From positions 310,001-374,000 of the forward strand of contig NZ_CALNWY010000001.1 in NCBI RefSeq assembly GCF_940807255.1: DNA of 64,000 bases. The letters are read 5' to 3'. Position 1 is the first letter of the stretch. Each line of letters starts with the position of its first letter. This stretch comes from Mixta sp. Marseille-Q2659. Lineage in GTDB: Bacteria; Pseudomonadota; Gammaproteobacteria; Enterobacterales; Enterobacteriaceae. Below the pieces are notes generated by a model. That model was not told where the DNA came from, ran no database searches, and was given only the letters and a program-made list of their open reading frames with translations. This document shows positions 28,689 through 40,824 of this stretch, piece by piece. Position numbers and translations under genes: made by a program.

Positions 28689-31136
28689 ATGAACGCACCT
28701 TTTACCTATGCCTCACCCACGCTGACGGTCGAAGCGTTAAAGCACTCTATTGCCTATAAGCTGATGTTTACGCTGGGTAAAGATCCTTCCGCCGCCAATA
28801 AGCACGAATGGCTGAACGCCTCGCTGCTGGCGGTGCGCGATCGTATGGTAGAGCGCTGGCTGCGATCCAGCCGCGCTCAGCTCTCGCAGGATGTACGCCA
28901 GGTTTACTATCTGTCGATGGAATTCCTGATGGGCCGCACCTTATCTAACGCTTTGCTGGCGATGGGGATCTATGAAGATCTCAGCCTTGCGCTGGAGGAG
29001 ATGGGGCTTGATCTGGAAGAGCTGATTGATGAGGAGAACGATCCCGGTTTAGGGAACGGAGGTTTAGGGCGTTTAGCTGCCTGTTTCCTGGATTCGCTGG
29101 CAACCTTAGGTTTGCCGGGCCACGGCTACGGCATCCGGTACGATTACGGCATGTTTAAGCAGAATATTGTCGATGGCCGTCAGGCGGAATCGCCAGATTA
29201 CTGGCTGGAATATGGCAATCCCTGGGAGTTTCAGCGTTTCAACACCCGTTATAAAGTGCGCTTCGGCGGCCGTGTACAGCACGAAGGCGCGAAAGTGCGC
29301 TGGCTGGAAACGGAAGAAGTGCTGGCGATGGCCTACGACCAGATCGTGCCGGGCTTTGATACCGACGCTACCAACACGCTGCGGCTGTGGAGCGCGCAGG
29401 CCAGTAACGAAATCAACCTGGGTAAATTCAACCAGGGCGACTACTTTGCGGCGGTAGAAGATAAAAACCATTCGGAGAACGTGTCGCGCGTTCTCTATCC
29501 TGATGATTCCACTTATTCAGGGCGTGAGCTGCGTCTGCGTCAGGAGTATTTCCTGGTATCGGCCACGGTGCAGGATATCCTTAACCGTCACTGGGAGATG
29601 CATCAAACCTTCGACAATCTCGCCGATAAAATCGCTATTCACCTGAATGATACCCATCCGGTGCTGGCGATCCCGGAGCTGATGCGTCTGCTGATCGATG
29701 AGCATAAGTTCAACTGGGATGACGCCTTTGAAGTGGTGTGCCAGGTATTCTCTTATACCAACCACACCCTGATGAGCGAGGCGCTGGAAACCTGGTCGGT
29801 GGATATGATCGGCAAAATCCTGCCGCGTCATCTGCAAATCATTTTCGAAATTAACGACTACTTCCTGAAAACTATCCAGGATCACTACCCGGAAGACTGG
29901 GAGCTGCTGTCGCGTATTTCCATCATTGATGAAAATAACGGGCGTCAGGTGCGCATGGCCTGGCTGGCGGTGGTAGTCAGTCACAAGGTGAATGGCGTCT
30001 CAGAGCTGCACTCCAACCTGATGGTGCAATCGCTGTTTGCTGATTTTGCCCGGCTGTTCCCTGGCCGCTTCTGCAATAAGACCAACGGCATCACGCCGCG
30101 CCGCTGGCTGGCGCTGGCGAATCCGGCGCTTTCCGAGGTGCTGGATGAGGTGATTGGTCGTCACTGGCGTACCGATCTTAGCCAGCTGGAGGAGATCAAA
30201 CCGCAGATCGATTTTCCTGCCTTTATCGAAAAGATTGCCGATGCCAAGCTGGAGAACAAAAAGCGGCTGGCCGCCTGGGTAGCGAAAAACATGGATATTG
30301 TACTGGATCCGAACGCGCTGTTTGACGTGCAGATCAAGCGTATCCATGAATATAAGCGCCAGCTAATGAACGTGCTGCACGTGATTACGCGCTATAACCG
30401 CATCAAGGCCGATCCCAACGCCAACTGGGTGCCGCGCGTAAACATCTTCGCCGGTAAAGCGGCCTCTGCTTACTATATGGCGAAGCACATTATTCACCTG
30501 ATTAACGATGTGGCGCAGGTAATCAATAACGATCCGCAGGTGAAAAATAAGCTGAAGGTGGTGTTTATTCCCAACTACAGCGTCAGCCTGGCGCAGATCA
30601 TTATTCCGGCCGCCGATCTTTCTGAGCAGATCTCGCTGGCGGGCACCGAGGCTTCCGGTACCAGTAATATGAAGTTTGCCCTTAACGGCGCGCTGACGAT
30701 CGGCACGCTGGACGGCGCGAATGTTGAAATGCTGGAGCATGTAGGCAAAGAAAATATCTTTATTTTCGGCAATACCGCCGATCAGGTGGAGAAGCTGCGG
30801 CGCGAAGGCTACAACCCGCGCCAGTATTATGAAAAGGATGAGGAGCTGCGCCAGGCGCTAACGCAGATTGCGACCGGCGTCTTCAGCCCGCAGGAGCCGG
30901 GACGCTATCACAATATCTACGACGCGCTGATAGGGTTGGGCGATCACTATCAGCTGCTGGCGGATTACCGCAGCTATGTGGATACCCAGGATAAAGTGGA
31001 TGAGCTGTATCGTCAGCCGGATGAGTGGCAGCGTCTCGCCGCGTTGAATATCGCTAATATGGGCTATTTCTCCTCGGATCGTACCATTCAGGAATACGCC
31101 GACGAGATTTGGCATATTAAGCCTATCCGCCTGTAG
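28689..31136 (+). CDS. glgP: Glycogen phosphorylase GlgP
   Basis: This PLP enzyme releases glucose-1-phosphate from glycogen ends. The 815-residue length equals E. coli GlgP. The PLP lysine is K662 in [20 protein letters not shown], and the phosphate/substrate region [22 protein letters not shown] is near residue 140. It begins 20 bp after glgA and closes the glycogen operon. The paralogue malP at 38369 is similar but differs in the N-terminal region. Confidence 0.96.
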   Translation: MNAPFTYASPTLTVEALKHSIAYKLMFTLGKDPSAANKHEWLNASLLAVRDRMVERWLRSSRAQLSQDVRQVYYLSMEFLMGRTLSNALLAMGIYEDLSLALEEMGLDLEELIDEENDPGLGNGGLGRLAACFLDSLATLGLPGHGYGIRYDYGMFKQNIVDGRQAESPDYWLEYGNPWEFQRFNTRYKVRFGGRVQHEGAKVRWLETEEVLAMAYDQIVPGFDTDATNTLRLWSAQASNEINLGKFNQGDYFAAVEDKNHSENVSRVLYPDDSTYSGRELRLRQEYFLVSATVQDILNRHWEMHQTFDNLADKIAIHLNDTHPVLAIPELMRLLIDEHKFNWDDAFEVVCQVFSYTNHTLMSEALETWSVDMIGKILPRHLQIIFEINDYFLKTIQDHYPEDWELLSRISIIDENNGRQVRMAWLAVVVSHKVNGVSELHSNLMVQSLFADFARLFPGRFCNKTNGITPRRWLALANPALSEVLDEVIGRHWRTDLSQLEEIKPQIDFPAFIEKIADAKLENKKRLAAWVAKNMDIVLDPNALFDVQIKRIHEYKRQLMNVLHVITRYNRIKADPNANWVPRVNIFAGKAASAYYMAKHIIHLINDVAQVINNDPQVKNKLKVVFIPNYSVSLAQIIIPAADLSEQISLAGTEASGTSNMKFALNGALTIGTLDGANVEMLEHVGKENIFIFGNTADQVEKLRREGYNPRQYYEKDEELRQALTQIATGVFSPQEPGRYHNIYDALIGLGDHYQLLADYRSYVDTQDKVDELYRQPDEWQRLAALNIANMGYFSSDRTIQEYADEIWHIKPIRL

Positions 31137-31154
31137 TTTCTGGCCTGCCAATAA

Positions 31155-31191
31155 AAATCCCCCGGTCAGCAGAGCGCTAATCGGGGGATTT
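31155..31191. terminator. Bidirectional terminator between glgP and glpD
   Basis: AAATCCCCCG and CGGGGGATTT form a perfect 10-bp stem flanked by an A-rich stretch on the left and TATTTTTGTT on the right. It can end both the glgP transcript and the convergent glpD transcript. Confidence 0.8.
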
Positions 31192-31225
31192 ATTTTTGTT
31201 GACTATGGCTGGCGCAAAGCCCGGT

Positions 31226-32734
31226 TTATGACGCCAGCGACAGCGCGGGCTTTTTGCCGTGCGTCGCCAGCCACTGCGCGACGCGCGCCTGCTGAGCGTC
31301 ACTCAGCCACATGCCAAGCTTGGTGCGACGCCAGATCGCATCATCCAGTTCGCGTACCCATTCGTTTTCCATCAGGTAACGCAGCTCGGCCTCATAAAAT
31401 TCATGACCGAAATCTTCGCCCAGATCCGCCAGCGAAGTGGCGTTTTGCAGGATAATTTCGCTATTGCTGCCGTAGGTGCGAGCGTAATGACGCGCCATGC
31501 CTTCGCTAATAAAGGCATAGCGACGACGCAGGCTGGCAGCATAATCTTCACGCGTACCGGCAATATCGCCGCCAGGCAGCACTGCCGTTTTGGTCCATGC
31601 CGGGCCGATATTGCTGTAATACCTGGTCAGCTTTTCCACCGCGTGTTCAGCCAGCTTACGATAGGTCGTCAGCTTGCCGCCAAATACCGACAGCAGCGGC
31701 GCCTTACCATTATCGTCTCGAACATCCAGCGTGTAATCGCGGGTAATGGCCTGCGGCGAATCCGATTCGTCATCGCACAGTGGACGCACGCCGGAATAGG
31801 TCCAGACGATATCGCTACGCTCCAGCGGCTTTTTAAAGTGCGCGTTGTAGACTTTCAACAGGTAGTCGATCTCTTTATCGTCAATTTTCACCTGCTTGGG
31901 ATCGCCTTTATATTCCACGTCGGTGGTGCCGATAATGGAGAACTCGTCCATCCACGGAATCACAAACACGATACGGTGATCTTCGTTCTGCAGAATATAA
32001 GCCTGCTTTTCGGTATGTACGCGCGGCACCACGATATGGCTGCCTTTAATCAGGCGGATGCCATAAGGCGATTTCAGCTTCAGGCCATCGTCAAACAGCT
32101 GTTTAACCCACGGGCCGGCGGCATTCACCAGGCCTTTGGCGCGCCAGGTATAGGTTTTACCGCTATCGACATCTTCCGCTTCCACCATCCACAGGTCGTT
32201 TTCACGCCAGGCGCGGGTAACACGTGTGCGGGTACGTACTTCGCCGCCGCGCTTGACCACTTCCTGCGCGTTCAACACCACCAGGCGGGCATCATCGACC
32301 CAACAGTCGGAATATTCGAAACCGCGCGTGATTTCCGGCTTTAACACCGAATCCGCGCCAAAACGCAACCCTTTACTGCCCGGCAGGCTGGTGCGTTTGC
32401 CTAAATGGTCATACATAAACAGGCCGGTGCGGATCATCCAGGCCGGACGTAAATGCGGGCGGTGCGGCAGACGGAAGCGCATCGGGAAAGCGATGTGCGG
32501 CGCCATTTTCAGCAGCACTTCGCGCTCGGCCAGCGCTTCGCTGACCAGGCGGAATTCATAATGTTCAAGGTAGCGCAGGCCACCGTGAATAAGCTTCGAG
32601 CTGGCAGAAGAGGTCGCGCAAGCCAGATCCTGCGCCTCCAGCATCAGCACTGACAGTCCGCGTCCTGCGGCATCGGCCGCAATACCGGCACCGTTGATGC
32701 CGCCGCCGATAACGATCAGATCTTTGGTTTCCAC
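31226..32734 (-). CDS. glpD: Aerobic glycerol-3-phosphate dehydrogenase GlpD
   Basis: This membrane-associated flavoenzyme oxidises glycerol-3-phosphate to dihydroxyacetone phosphate and passes electrons to ubiquinone. A GTG start at 32734 is chosen: it has a strong GGAGGAGAT ribosome binding site and yields ETKDLIVIGGGINGAG, as in E. coli, in 502 residues. The ATG at 32785 lies in a GlpR operator and is rejected. The FAD-binding GGGINGAGIAADAAGRG is at the N-terminus, with SSASSKLIHGGLRYLE and VFGGKLTTYRKLAE later. It is divergent from glpEGR. Confidence 0.95.
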   Translation of the reverse strand: METKDLIVIGGGINGAGIAADAAGRGLSVLMLEAQDLACATSSASSKLIHGGLRYLEHYEFRLVSEALAEREVLLKMAPHIAFPMRFRLPHRPHLRPAWMIRTGLFMYDHLGKRTSLPGSKGLRFGADSVLKPEITRGFEYSDCWVDDARLVVLNAQEVVKRGGEVRTRTRVTRAWRENDLWMVEAEDVDSGKTYTWRAKGLVNAAGPWVKQLFDDGLKLKSPYGIRLIKGSHIVVPRVHTEKQAYILQNEDHRIVFVIPWMDEFSIIGTTDVEYKGDPKQVKIDDKEIDYLLKVYNAHFKKPLERSDIVWTYSGVRPLCDDESDSPQAITRDYTLDVRDDNGKAPLLSVFGGKLTTYRKLAEHAVEKLTRYYSNIGPAWTKTAVLPGGDIAGTREDYAASLRRRYAFISEGMARHYARTYGSNSEIILQNATSLADLGEDFGHEFYEAELRYLMENEWVRELDDAIWRRTKLGMWLSDAQQARVAQWLATHGKKPALSLAS

Positions 32735-32746
32735 GTCATCTCCTCC

Positions 32747-32786
32747 GATGTTCGGAATAGTTCGTCTATGTTCGTTTTCGAGCATA
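32747..32786. promoter_or_regulatory. Tandem GlpR operators at glpD
   Basis: TATGTTCGTTTTCGAGCATA (32767-32786) matches the GlpR operator palindrome ATGTTCG-N4-CGAACAT with one changed base. Immediately next to it, exactly 20 bp away, GATGTTCG begins a second, weaker copy (32747-32766). Tandem operators at the glpD promoter are known in E. coli. They lie just upstream of the glpD ribosome binding site. Confidence 0.85.
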
Positions 32787-33013
32787 ATAATAATCGCAAA
32801 CCAACATTGATGCCAGCTTTAACCCAATAAAAACATCTTAGCGTGATTCAGTTAACATTATTCGTCCGGCACCGCCGCATTAACCCTGCAGCTGGTTGGG
32901 TTATAGTTACGTTGGTTCACGGTACAATGAAAAAATTCACAGCTGAAAGGCGGCGATCCTGATAAAGGAAGCGGGCCGTCGGCTTATCGCACCACCTTGA
33001 TTCGGAATCCGGT

Positions 33014-33343
33014 ATGGAACAATTTGAATGTATTAGCGTTGAAATGGCGCAGCAGCGTCTGGCTGAAGGCGAAGCGCTGCTGGTCGATATTCGCGATCCG
33101 CAAAGCTTTGAGGCCGGACATGCGCAGGGCGCATTCCACCTGACCAACGGCACCTTGAACAATTTTATGCAGCAGGCGGATTTTGATCGGCCGGTGCTGG
33201 TGATGTGCTATCACGGCAACAGCAGCAAGGGCGCGGCGCAGTATCTGATTAATCAGGGATTCGATCAGGTTTACAGCATTGACGGCGGCTTTGATGCCTG
33301 GCGAGCGGCCTTTCCACAGCTGGTCGAAACGCAAACGGAATAA
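33014..33343 (+). CDS. glpE: Thiosulfate sulfurtransferase GlpE
   Basis: This is a single-domain rhodanese that moves sulfane sulfur from thiosulfate to acceptors such as cyanide or thioredoxin in vitro. The 109 residues carry the active-site loop with catalytic C65 in [15 protein letters not shown] and the conserved [21 protein letters not shown]. It begins the glpEGR group on the plus strand, divergent from glpD. Its link to glycerol metabolism remains unclear. Confidence 0.94.
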   Translation: MEQFECISVEMAQQRLAEGEALLVDIRDPQSFEAGHAQGAFHLTNGTLNNFMQQADFDRPVLVMCYHGNSSKGAAQYLINQGFDQVYSIDGGFDAWRAAFPQLVETQTE

Positions 33344-33379
33344 GCGCCGCGCCTTACCATTACACTCAGGAAGCGAGTA

Positions 33380-34207
33380 ATGATACGACTGACTCAGTTT
33401 ACTAATCCGCGCATGGCGCAGGCGTTCGTTGACTATATGGCGACGCGCGGCGTCACGTTGCATATCCAGCACGACGAACAATTTATTTTGCTGCTGGAGG
33501 ATGAGACGAAACTGGAAATGGTCGAAAACGAACTTGAACAGTTTGTTCGCGATCCTTTTCATCCGCGCTACCAGGCCGCCAGCTGGCAGAGCGGCAGAAC
33601 CGACAGCGGCATTCATTACCAGCGCGCCAGCCTGCTGGCCAACTTGCGTGAACGCGCCGGGCCGCTGACTATGCTGCTCGGCATCGCCTGCATTGCTGTG
33701 TTTATCCTGATGCAGATTGTGGGCGACCGCACCGCGTTGGCATGGATGGCCTGGCCTGCGGACAGTTCGCAATATTTTCAGCTGTGGCGCTGGTTCAGCC
33801 ATGCGCTGCTGCACTTCTCGCTGCTGCACCTGGTGTTTAACCTGATGTGGTGGTGGTATATCGGCGGGGCGATTGAGAAACGGCTCGGCACCGGAAAACT
33901 GTTTGTGATTACGCTGATTTCCGCGTTGCTGAGCGGTTGGATGCAGGCGAAATTCAGCGGCGTTTGGTTTGGCGGATTATCCGGCGTGGTGTATGCGCTG
34001 ATGGGCTATGCCTGGCTGCGAGGCGAGCGCGATCCCGAAAGTGGCATTTTCCTGGAGCGCGGTTTGATGGCTTTCGCTATCCTGTGGCTGGTCATTGGTT
34101 ATTTTGGCGCATTTGGCATGGCGATCGCCAACGCCGCACATGTTACCGGCCTGGTGGTCGGGCTGGCGATGGCGTTTGTTGATACGCGCAAGGTGCGCAA
34201 AGGTTAA
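33380..34207 (+). CDS. glpG: Rhomboid intramembrane serine protease GlpG
   Basis: This inner-membrane protease cleaves substrates within the bilayer. An N-terminal cytoplasmic domain (residues 1-90) is followed by six membrane helices. The catalytic dyad is S201 in [13 protein letters not shown] and H254 in [16 protein letters not shown], the exact E. coli positions. The conserved WR-type loop region [24 protein letters not shown] is also seen. It lies 36 bp after glpE and upstream of glpR. Confidence 0.95.
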   Translation: MIRLTQFTNPRMAQAFVDYMATRGVTLHIQHDEQFILLLEDETKLEMVENELEQFVRDPFHPRYQAASWQSGRTDSGIHYQRASLLANLRERAGPLTMLLGIACIAVFILMQIVGDRTALAWMAWPADSSQYFQLWRWFSHALLHFSLLHLVFNLMWWWYIGGAIEKRLGTGKLFVITLISALLSGWMQAKFSGVWFGGLSGVVYALMGYAWLRGERDPESGIFLERGLMAFAILWLVIGYFGAFGMAIANAAHVTGLVVGLAMAFVDTRKVRKG

Positions 34208-34267
34208 TGTCCGAATTTGCCAGGCTGCTGGCGCAGCCTGATGCCGCGCTATTAACAGGAGATTTAT

Positions 34268-35026
34268 GTGAAGCAGACGCAACGTCATGACGCCATTATC
34301 GATCTGGTCCGGCGTCAGGGGTATGTGAGTACCGAAGAGCTGGTGGAACATTTTGACGTCAGTCCGCAAACCATTCGCCGCGATCTGAACGACCTGGCCG
34401 ACCAGAATAAAATTCAGCGGCATCACGGCGGCGCGGCGCTGCCTTCCAGTTCAGAAAATACCGCCTGGCAGGATCGTAAGATGATGTGGTCGGCGGAAAA
34501 GGCGCGCATTGCCCAGCGCGTTGCCAGCCAAATCCCCGACGGCGCCACGCTGTTTATTGATATTGGCACTACGCCGGAAGCGGTGGCGCACGCGTTGATG
34601 AATCACAGCGATCTGCGCATCGTGACCAATAACCTGAATGTCGCCACGCTGCTGATGACCAAGCCCGACTTCCGCCTGATTATTGCCGGCGGCGAAGTTC
34701 GCACCCGCGACGGCGGCATTATGGGCGAAGCGACGCTCGATTTTATCTCCCAGTTCCGCCTTGATTACGGCATTCTCGGCATCAGCGGAATTGATATGGA
34801 TGGGTCGCTGCTGGAGTTTGACTATCACGAAGTGCGCACCAAGCGGGCAATTATTGAGAACTCCCGCTGTGCGATGCTGGTGGCCGACCACTCTAAATTT
34901 GGCCGTAACGCGATGGTCAACCTGGGAAATATGAGCCTGGTGGATTATCTGTTTACCAATGAAATGCCGCCCGCCAGCGTGATGAAAGTAATCGAACAGC
35001 ATGAAGTGCATCTGGAGTTGTGCTGA
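34268..35026 (+). CDS. glpR: Glycerol-3-phosphate regulon repressor GlpR
   Basis: This DeoR-family repressor controls glp genes, and glycerol-3-phosphate is the inducer. The start is GTG at 34268 behind AGGAG; the overlapping ATG two bases earlier is followed at once by a stop codon. The 252-residue length equals E. coli GlpR. The helix-turn-helix is in YVSTEELVEHFDVSPQTIRRDLNDL (about residues 20-44) and the sugar-phosphate sensor domain includes LFIDIGTTPEAVAHAL and EFDYHEVRTKRAII. Its operators are readable upstream of glpD. Confidence 0.95.
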   Translation: MKQTQRHDAIIDLVRRQGYVSTEELVEHFDVSPQTIRRDLNDLADQNKIQRHHGGAALPSSSENTAWQDRKMMWSAEKARIAQRVASQIPDGATLFIDIGTTPEAVAHALMNHSDLRIVTNNLNVATLLMTKPDFRLIIAGGEVRTRDGGIMGEATLDFISQFRLDYGILGISGIDMDGSLLEFDYHEVRTKRAIIENSRCAMLVADHSKFGRNAMVNLGNMSLVDYLFTNEMPPASVMKVIEQHEVHLELC

Positions 35027-35063
35027 GATCGCTTCACCTTAGCGGAAGCAGTATCACAAAAAA

Positions 35064-35085
35064 GCCGCGTCTGATAAGGCGCGGC
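35064..35085 (-). terminator. Terminator for malT
   Basis: On the minus strand GCCGCG pairs with CGCGGC and is followed directly by six T (35058-35063). It lies about 95 bases beyond the malT stop codon and faces the end of glpR. Confidence 0.7.
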
Positions 35086-35180
35086 ACTCTCAATGACAAC
35101 TCTCTCATTCCATCACCGATCAATGCAGTGCGGGACTGTATGACGTGAGGAAAATTGACCACCACAACTCGCGCAAGCAA

Positions 35181-37898
35181 TCACGCCACGCTCATGCCCA
35201 TCAGATGCAGCAGATGCTGCGCCTGCTGCACTGCTTCCTGCCGGTGCATCACGCCAAGCTTCTGATAGAGATTACGAATATGGGTTTTGATGGTGGTTTG
35301 CGCCACTTCCAGCTCACCGGCAATCTGGTCGTTGCTGTAGCCGGAATAGATCAATCCCAGCACCTGCCATTCACGCTGCGTTAGCGGACTGGTGCGGATC
35401 AGCTCCGGTACCTGCGGATGCGTCAGCAGACGGCTGACAAAGCTTTCATCGAAATGGGCAAACTTATGGCGATGGTGCTGGTTAATATCGCGCAGAATAC
35501 GCTGTGCCCGATGCTGCTCCAGCTCCGGCAACGTATGCAGCTGTAACAGCTGACGCAGCTGTTGCGCCATGGTTTCGCCTTCAATGACAAAATGGCTGAT
35601 AAAGCCGGTGCGGTTCGCCAGCGTCAGCGCCTCAATCAGTGCCTGCTGCGCCTCGCTTTTACGTCCGGTCTGCCAGTAGAGCGCGTTCAGCAGTAGCAGG
35701 TTGCGATTGAGATCGCTGGTCAGCCGCAGCCGTCGGGCGCTTTCGTTCAGCTCATCCAGCACCACTTCCGCTTCATCATACTGGCCCAGCAGAATTTGCA
35801 CGCGGGCGATATTGCGCCACTGGCCCTGCAAAAAGTGATTATCGGCGGTAGGCGGCTTCGGCGTCAGCCGCAGCCAGTTGGCGGCGGCATTTTTATCATT
35901 GGTCATCTGCCAGTAGATCACGCGCGGCTTGTCGGCGTTGGTTACCCAGTCGCTGTGATACTGGCCGTTGCCAAGCAGGTTTTCACAACGGATTAAATGA
36001 CGGCGCGCGTTATCGAGATCGCCACGCGCCAGCGCGCATTTCGCCAGCATTGCCAGGCACTGAAGCTGCTGCTGCGGCTGGAAGTTAGCCAGCACCTCCA
36101 GCCCTTTACGTGCGGTCGCTTCTGCCTCGTCGAGACGCGCCCATGACCAGAGCAGCTGTGAGCGAATGCGCAGCAGAAACTCGTGCATCGGCAGCTGTTC
36201 CAGCCCCTCTTCATTAATCAGCGCAAATGCCTTTTCCTGAATGTCATAAGCGGTTTGCAGAAAGCCCTGAGCCAGCAGAATTTCGCTTTGCTGTAGCAGC
36301 GCCCAGAGCGCGTAGTGGCAGCTGTTATAGTGACGCGCCATTTCATCGGTTTGCTGCATGGTCGCCAGCGCCGCGTCCAGATCGCCCTGGCAGTGCAACA
36401 CTTCGCCTTTTACCGAGGTGGCGACAATGCGGCTGTAATAATTGGCCAGCGGTAGATTCGCCAACGCCTGATTAGCCAGATGCTCCGCTTCTTCCGGTTT
36501 TCCGGCGTTAATCGCCACCTGCGCGCGCAGCGCATCAAACTCGGCGCTTAACACCGAGTCGATAGCGATTTGCTGCATCGTCATCTCTTCTTCGGCGCGT
36601 GCCAGCAGTAAGTTGACTTCGCCGTAACGATGCTGGCTCTGTGCCAGCCACGCCTGCAACAGAATCAGCCGTGGATTATCCACCAGCAATTGCCACGGCA
36701 GCGCTTTTAGTCCTTCTTCCAGCAAGGCCAGCTCGCTGTGATTAAACAGCGACCAGGCGTGATGCAGCAGGATATCGCGTAGCAGTTCGGTATCTTCGGC
36801 GGCCAGCGCGTGATGAATCGCTTCGCCCGCGTAGCCGAGCGCCATCCAGCCCTCCGCCGCCGCACGGTGCAGTTGATGCAGTTCACTGCTCAGCTCCCAT
36901 TGGCAGCGCTGACGCAGGAAGCTGGCAAACAGCGGATGGAAATTAAACCATTTTCCGCTGTCATCCATGCGCTGTAAAAACAGCCCCTGGCGCTCTGTCT
37001 CCTCCAGCCTTAACTGCGCGTTCTCCTCGCCGGTCACGCGCGCAATCAGCATATCGTTCATCGAGCGCAGCACAGAACTACGCAGCAGGAAATGACGTGT
37101 CGCGCTATCGACGCAGTCCAGCACTTCATCCACCAGATAATCGGAAAGATGGCTGGCATTGATGCCCGCCAGACGTTGCGCGGTTTGATGCGTCGGCGTA
37201 TTGGACTGGCGCTCCGTCAGGGCAATCAGCTGGAGCGCCGTCGCCCAGCCAGCCACTTCGTCGCACAGTCGCTGTGAGTCATCCGCACCTATCGGCCGCT
37301 GCAGACGGCAGTCAAAAAACTGTTTCGCCTCCTGCGGCGTGAAGGTTAACGACTGGCTGTTAATTTCCAGCAGCTGTTCGCGTACCCGCAGGTTGGCGAT
37401 GCCCAGCGAAGGCAGATTGCGCGACAGAATAATCAGCGTCAGGTTTTCGGGCTGGTGGCGAATAAAAAAGCGCATAGCCTGATGAATGGCATCGTTGGTA
37501 ATCAGATGGTAATCGTCAATCACCAGATAAAGCGGGCGTTGCCATTCGGAAAGCTCCACGAACAGCTGGGAAAAGAGCGCGCTAAGGCTGGCATACTGGC
37601 GTTTTTGCGCCAGCGCTTCGCTGCGTACGCAGTGCCCGTTGGTCGCCTGCTGCACTGCCGCCATAAAATAGTTAGCGAAGCGTTCCGGGTAGTTATCGCT
37701 CTCATCCAGCGAATACCAGCCGAGATCGCTCTTATTTGCTGCCCACTGCGCTACCAGCGTGGTTTTCCCATAGCCGGCGGGGCTGCTGATCAGCGCTAAA
37801 CGGTAGTGCGCAATGTTCGCAAGTCTGGCTATCAAACGCTCCCGAACAATGGTGTTCTGAAGCCGCAGAGGACGGCTGAGTTTCGATGGTATCAGCAT
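35181..37898 (-). CDS. malT: Maltose regulon activator MalT
   Basis: This is a STAND-class ATP-dependent transcription activator of the maltose genes, switched on by maltotriose and ATP. It has 905 residues. The Walker A motif SPAGYGKT is at 39-46, the Walker B region [11 protein letters not shown] is near 125, long helical repeats form the inducer-binding middle, and a LuxR-type helix-turn-helix ([20 protein letters not shown] then [15 protein letters not shown]) is at the C-terminus from about residue 835. It is divergent from malPQ. The rtcBA genes found between malT and glpR in E. coli are absent. Confidence 0.95.
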   Translation of the reverse strand: MLIPSKLSRPLRLQNTIVRERLIARLANIAHYRLALISSPAGYGKTTLVAQWAANKSDLGWYSLDESDNYPERFANYFMAAVQQATNGHCVRSEALAQKRQYASLSALFSQLFVELSEWQRPLYLVIDDYHLITNDAIHQAMRFFIRHQPENLTLIILSRNLPSLGIANLRVREQLLEINSQSLTFTPQEAKQFFDCRLQRPIGADDSQRLCDEVAGWATALQLIALTERQSNTPTHQTAQRLAGINASHLSDYLVDEVLDCVDSATRHFLLRSSVLRSMNDMLIARVTGEENAQLRLEETERQGLFLQRMDDSGKWFNFHPLFASFLRQRCQWELSSELHQLHRAAAEGWMALGYAGEAIHHALAAEDTELLRDILLHHAWSLFNHSELALLEEGLKALPWQLLVDNPRLILLQAWLAQSQHRYGEVNLLLARAEEEMTMQQIAIDSVLSAEFDALRAQVAINAGKPEEAEHLANQALANLPLANYYSRIVATSVKGEVLHCQGDLDAALATMQQTDEMARHYNSCHYALWALLQQSEILLAQGFLQTAYDIQEKAFALINEEGLEQLPMHEFLLRIRSQLLWSWARLDEAEATARKGLEVLANFQPQQQLQCLAMLAKCALARGDLDNARRHLIRCENLLGNGQYHSDWVTNADKPRVIYWQMTNDKNAAANWLRLTPKPPTADNHFLQGQWRNIARVQILLGQYDEAEVVLDELNESARRLRLTSDLNRNLLLLNALYWQTGRKSEAQQALIEALTLANRTGFISHFVIEGETMAQQLRQLLQLHTLPELEQHRAQRILRDINQHHRHKFAHFDESFVSRLLTHPQVPELIRTSPLTQREWQVLGLIYSGYSNDQIAGELEVAQTTIKTHIRNLYQKLGVMHRQEAVQQAQHLLHLMGMSVA

Positions 37899-38368
37899 GG
37901 CGACACTTCATTGTGATGACATAGTAGGAAACAAAAAGAATTATTTCACGGTGTGTAATTAAGTACTTTCTGACTTGCTGCCTGCTAATGCAAGGAAGAG
38001 ATCTGACCAGACTTCATTAAGTTGCACCTCATCACATTTCCTTATTGTTTTTTGACATTTTTCTGTACGAAAGCGAACAGAGTATAGCGCCGGTATAGCT
38101 GATTGCCGCTGCGCTGAACAGGTTTTCATGAGGTTTAAGAGAATGGCCAATTAATTCCCGCTGCTCTATTTTCAGTTCTCTGACTTATGAAAAGCGCTTT
38201 TTTTCTTATAAGCGACTTAACTTAACGAGCCCACGATCACACTTTTACCTACGCCCTGTGACTCCTCCCTGTTGAATCTGGCGACAGGAGGATGTTGCCC
38301 GATCGGGTTAACGTCAGCATATGTGTATCAATTTTTTGCGAAACCATTCACTTACCGGAAGAGACTTT
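37899..38368. promoter_or_regulatory. malT-malP divergent control region with MalT-like boxes
   Basis: This 470-bp AT-rich gene-free stretch separates malT from malP. Two copies of the MalT-box core GGA(T/G)GA occur as an inverted pair: TCCTCC at 38263-38268 (GGAGGA on the minus strand, within GGGAGGAG) and GGAGGA at 38287-38292. They lie about 75-105 bp before the malP ATG, a sensible place for activation. A clear CRP site could not be confirmed by eye. Confidence 0.55.
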
Positions 38369-40774
38369 ATGTCGCAGCAAAAATTTAATAAGGCACGTTT
38401 TGAAGCGGCGTTAACGCGCCAGTGGCAATACCTGGGTCTGAACAGCGCCAGCGAGATGACTCGCCATCAATGGTGGCAGGCGGTCAGCGCGGCCTTAGCC
38501 GAACTACTGGCGGCGCAGCCAGTGGCGAAACCGGCGAAAAATCAGCGCCACGTTAACTATATTTCGATGGAATTTCTGATCGGCCGTCTGACCGGCAATA
38601 ACCTGATTAACCTTGGCTGGCATGACGACGTGCAGGCGCTGCTCTCAGAGCAGGGCATTGCGCTAAGCGATCTGCTGGAGGAGGAGGTCGATCCAGCGCT
38701 GGGCAACGGTGGTCTGGGACGGCTGGCAGCCTGCTTCCTCGATTCGATGGCGACGGTTGGCCAGTCCGCTATCGGTTACGGGCTTAACTATCAGTACGGC
38801 CTGTTCCGCCAGTCTTTTGACGAGGGCCAACAGCGCGAAGCGCCGGACAACTGGCAGCGCGATCGTTACCCGTGGTTCCGGCATAACGCCGCGCTGGATG
38901 TGAATGTTGGTATCGGCGGCAAAATCGTGAAAACCAGCGACGGCTCCCAGCGTTGGGAACCGGGATTTGTTATTCGCGGCGAAGCCTGGGATCTGCCGGT
39001 TATCGGCTATCGCAATGGCCTGACGCAGCCGCTGCGCCTGTGGCAGGCGACGCATCTGCATCCGTTTGATTTGACGCTGTTTAACGATGGCAAATTCCTG
39101 CAGGCGGAGCAGCAGGGCATCGACGCCGCGAAGCTGACCAAAGTACTCTATCCGAACGACAACCATCAGGAAGGGAAGCGCCTGCGCCTGATGCAGCAAT
39201 ATTTCCAGTGCGCCTGCTCGGTCGCAGATATTCTGCGGCGCCATCACCAGGCGGGACGCGCGCTGGCAGAGCTGCCCGATTATGAAGTGATTCAGCTTAA
39301 TGATACCCATCCCACCATCGCCATCCCTGAAATGCTGCGCGTACTGCTGGATGAGCATCAGCTGAGCTGGGACGACGCCTGGCAGATCACCAGCAATGTT
39401 TTTGCCTATACCAACCACACATTGATGCCGGAAGCGCTGGAGCGCTGGGACGAACGGCTGGTGCGCTCACTGCTGCCGCGTCATTTCGCCATCATTAAAG
39501 AGATCAACCAGCGCTTTAAAAAAGTGGTGGAAAAGCAGTGGCCGGGCGATGAGAAGGTCTGGCAAAAACTGGCGGTGCTGCACGATAAACAGGTACGAAT
39601 GGCGAACCTTTGCGTGGTCAGCGGCTTTGCCGTTAACGGCGTGGCGGCGCTGCACTCCGAGCTGGTCGTCAAGGATCTCTTCCCGGAATATCACCAGCTG
39701 TGGCCGCATAAATTCTTTAACGTCACCAACGGCATTACGCCGCGCCGCTGGCTGAAGCAGTGCAATCCGGCGCTCTCCGCGCTGATTGATGAAACACTGG
39801 GCAACAGCGACTGGGTGACGCATCTGGATTCCTTACAGGCACTGGAGCCGTACGCGGACGATCCGGCGTTTCGCCAGCGCTATCGCCAGATCAAACATGA
39901 CAACAAGCAGCGTCTGACCGACTACATTCGTCAGGTCACTGGCATTGAGGTGAATCCCGACGCGCTGTTTGATGTGCAAATTAAACGTCTGCACGAATAT
40001 AAACGTCAGCATCTGGGGCTGCTGCATATCCTGCACTGCTACCGTCAGCTGCGCGATAACCCGCAGCTGGACAAAGTGCCGCGCGTTTTCCTGTTCGGCG
40101 CAAAAGCCGCACCGGGTTATTACCTGGCAAAAAACATTATCTATGCCATTAATAAAGTAGCCGAGGTGATCAATAACGATCCGCTGATTGGCGATCGGCT
40201 GAAGGTGGTGTTTATCCCTGATTACCGCATTACCGTAGCGGAGATGATGATCCCGGCGGCGGATCTCTCAGAGCAGATCTCCACGGCGGGCTACGAAGCG
40301 TCCGGCACCGGCAATATGAAGCTGGCGCTGAACGGAGCGCTGACCATCGGCACGCTGGACGGGGCGAATGTGGAAATAGCCGAACAGGTGGGCGAGGAGA
40401 ATATCTTTATCTTCGGCAACACCGTAGATGAGGTGAAAGCCCTGAAGGCTAACCGCTACGACCCGAAAAAACTGCGCAAGAAAGATAAGCATCTCGACGC
40501 GCTGCTGAAAGAGCTGGAAAAAGGCCATTTCAGCCAGGGCGACAAGCATGCTTTCGACTTGCTGATGGAGAGCCTGACCAAAAACGGCGATCCCTGGCTG
40601 GTGCTGGCGGATTTCGCCGACTATATCGCCGCGCAGGAACGCGTTGAAGCGCTGTGGCGCGATCGGGAAGCCTGGACGCGCACCGCCATTCTCAATACCG
40701 CGCGTACCGGAATGTTCAGTTCCGACCGCTCCATCCGCGATTACCAACAGCGAATCTGGCAGAGCAAACGTTAA
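38369..40774 (+). CDS. malP: Maltodextrin phosphorylase MalP
   Basis: This PLP enzyme phosphorolyses maltodextrins to glucose-1-phosphate. The ATG at 38369 follows GGAAGAG and gives 801 residues, near the E. coli size; an in-frame start at 38321 is less likely. The PLP lysine is K651 in [20 protein letters not shown]. It shares the overall fold with GlgP in this window. It forms an operon with malQ. Confidence 0.95.
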   Translation: MSQQKFNKARFEAALTRQWQYLGLNSASEMTRHQWWQAVSAALAELLAAQPVAKPAKNQRHVNYISMEFLIGRLTGNNLINLGWHDDVQALLSEQGIALSDLLEEEVDPALGNGGLGRLAACFLDSMATVGQSAIGYGLNYQYGLFRQSFDEGQQREAPDNWQRDRYPWFRHNAALDVNVGIGGKIVKTSDGSQRWEPGFVIRGEAWDLPVIGYRNGLTQPLRLWQATHLHPFDLTLFNDGKFLQAEQQGIDAAKLTKVLYPNDNHQEGKRLRLMQQYFQCACSVADILRRHHQAGRALAELPDYEVIQLNDTHPTIAIPEMLRVLLDEHQLSWDDAWQITSNVFAYTNHTLMPEALERWDERLVRSLLPRHFAIIKEINQRFKKVVEKQWPGDEKVWQKLAVLHDKQVRMANLCVVSGFAVNGVAALHSELVVKDLFPEYHQLWPHKFFNVTNGITPRRWLKQCNPALSALIDETLGNSDWVTHLDSLQALEPYADDPAFRQRYRQIKHDNKQRLTDYIRQVTGIEVNPDALFDVQIKRLHEYKRQHLGLLHILHCYRQLRDNPQLDKVPRVFLFGAKAAPGYYLAKNIIYAINKVAEVINNDPLIGDRLKVVFIPDYRITVAEMMIPAADLSEQISTAGYEASGTGNMKLALNGALTIGTLDGANVEIAEQVGEENIFIFGNTVDEVKALKANRYDPKKLRKKDKHLDALLKELEKGHFSQGDKHAFDLLMESLTKNGDPWLVLADFADYIAAQERVEALWRDREAWTRTAILNTARTGMFSSDRSIRDYQQRIWQSKR

Positions 40775-40824
40775 GGGCGAGCGGCGCAGGCCGCTCAGTG
40801 TAGAAGTCGGATTCAGGAAGCGTT

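Noticed and set aside
28689-40774. glgP and malP as a recent local duplication
   Set aside because: Both are long-established paralogues with different N-terminal regions and separate operons in E. coli as well.
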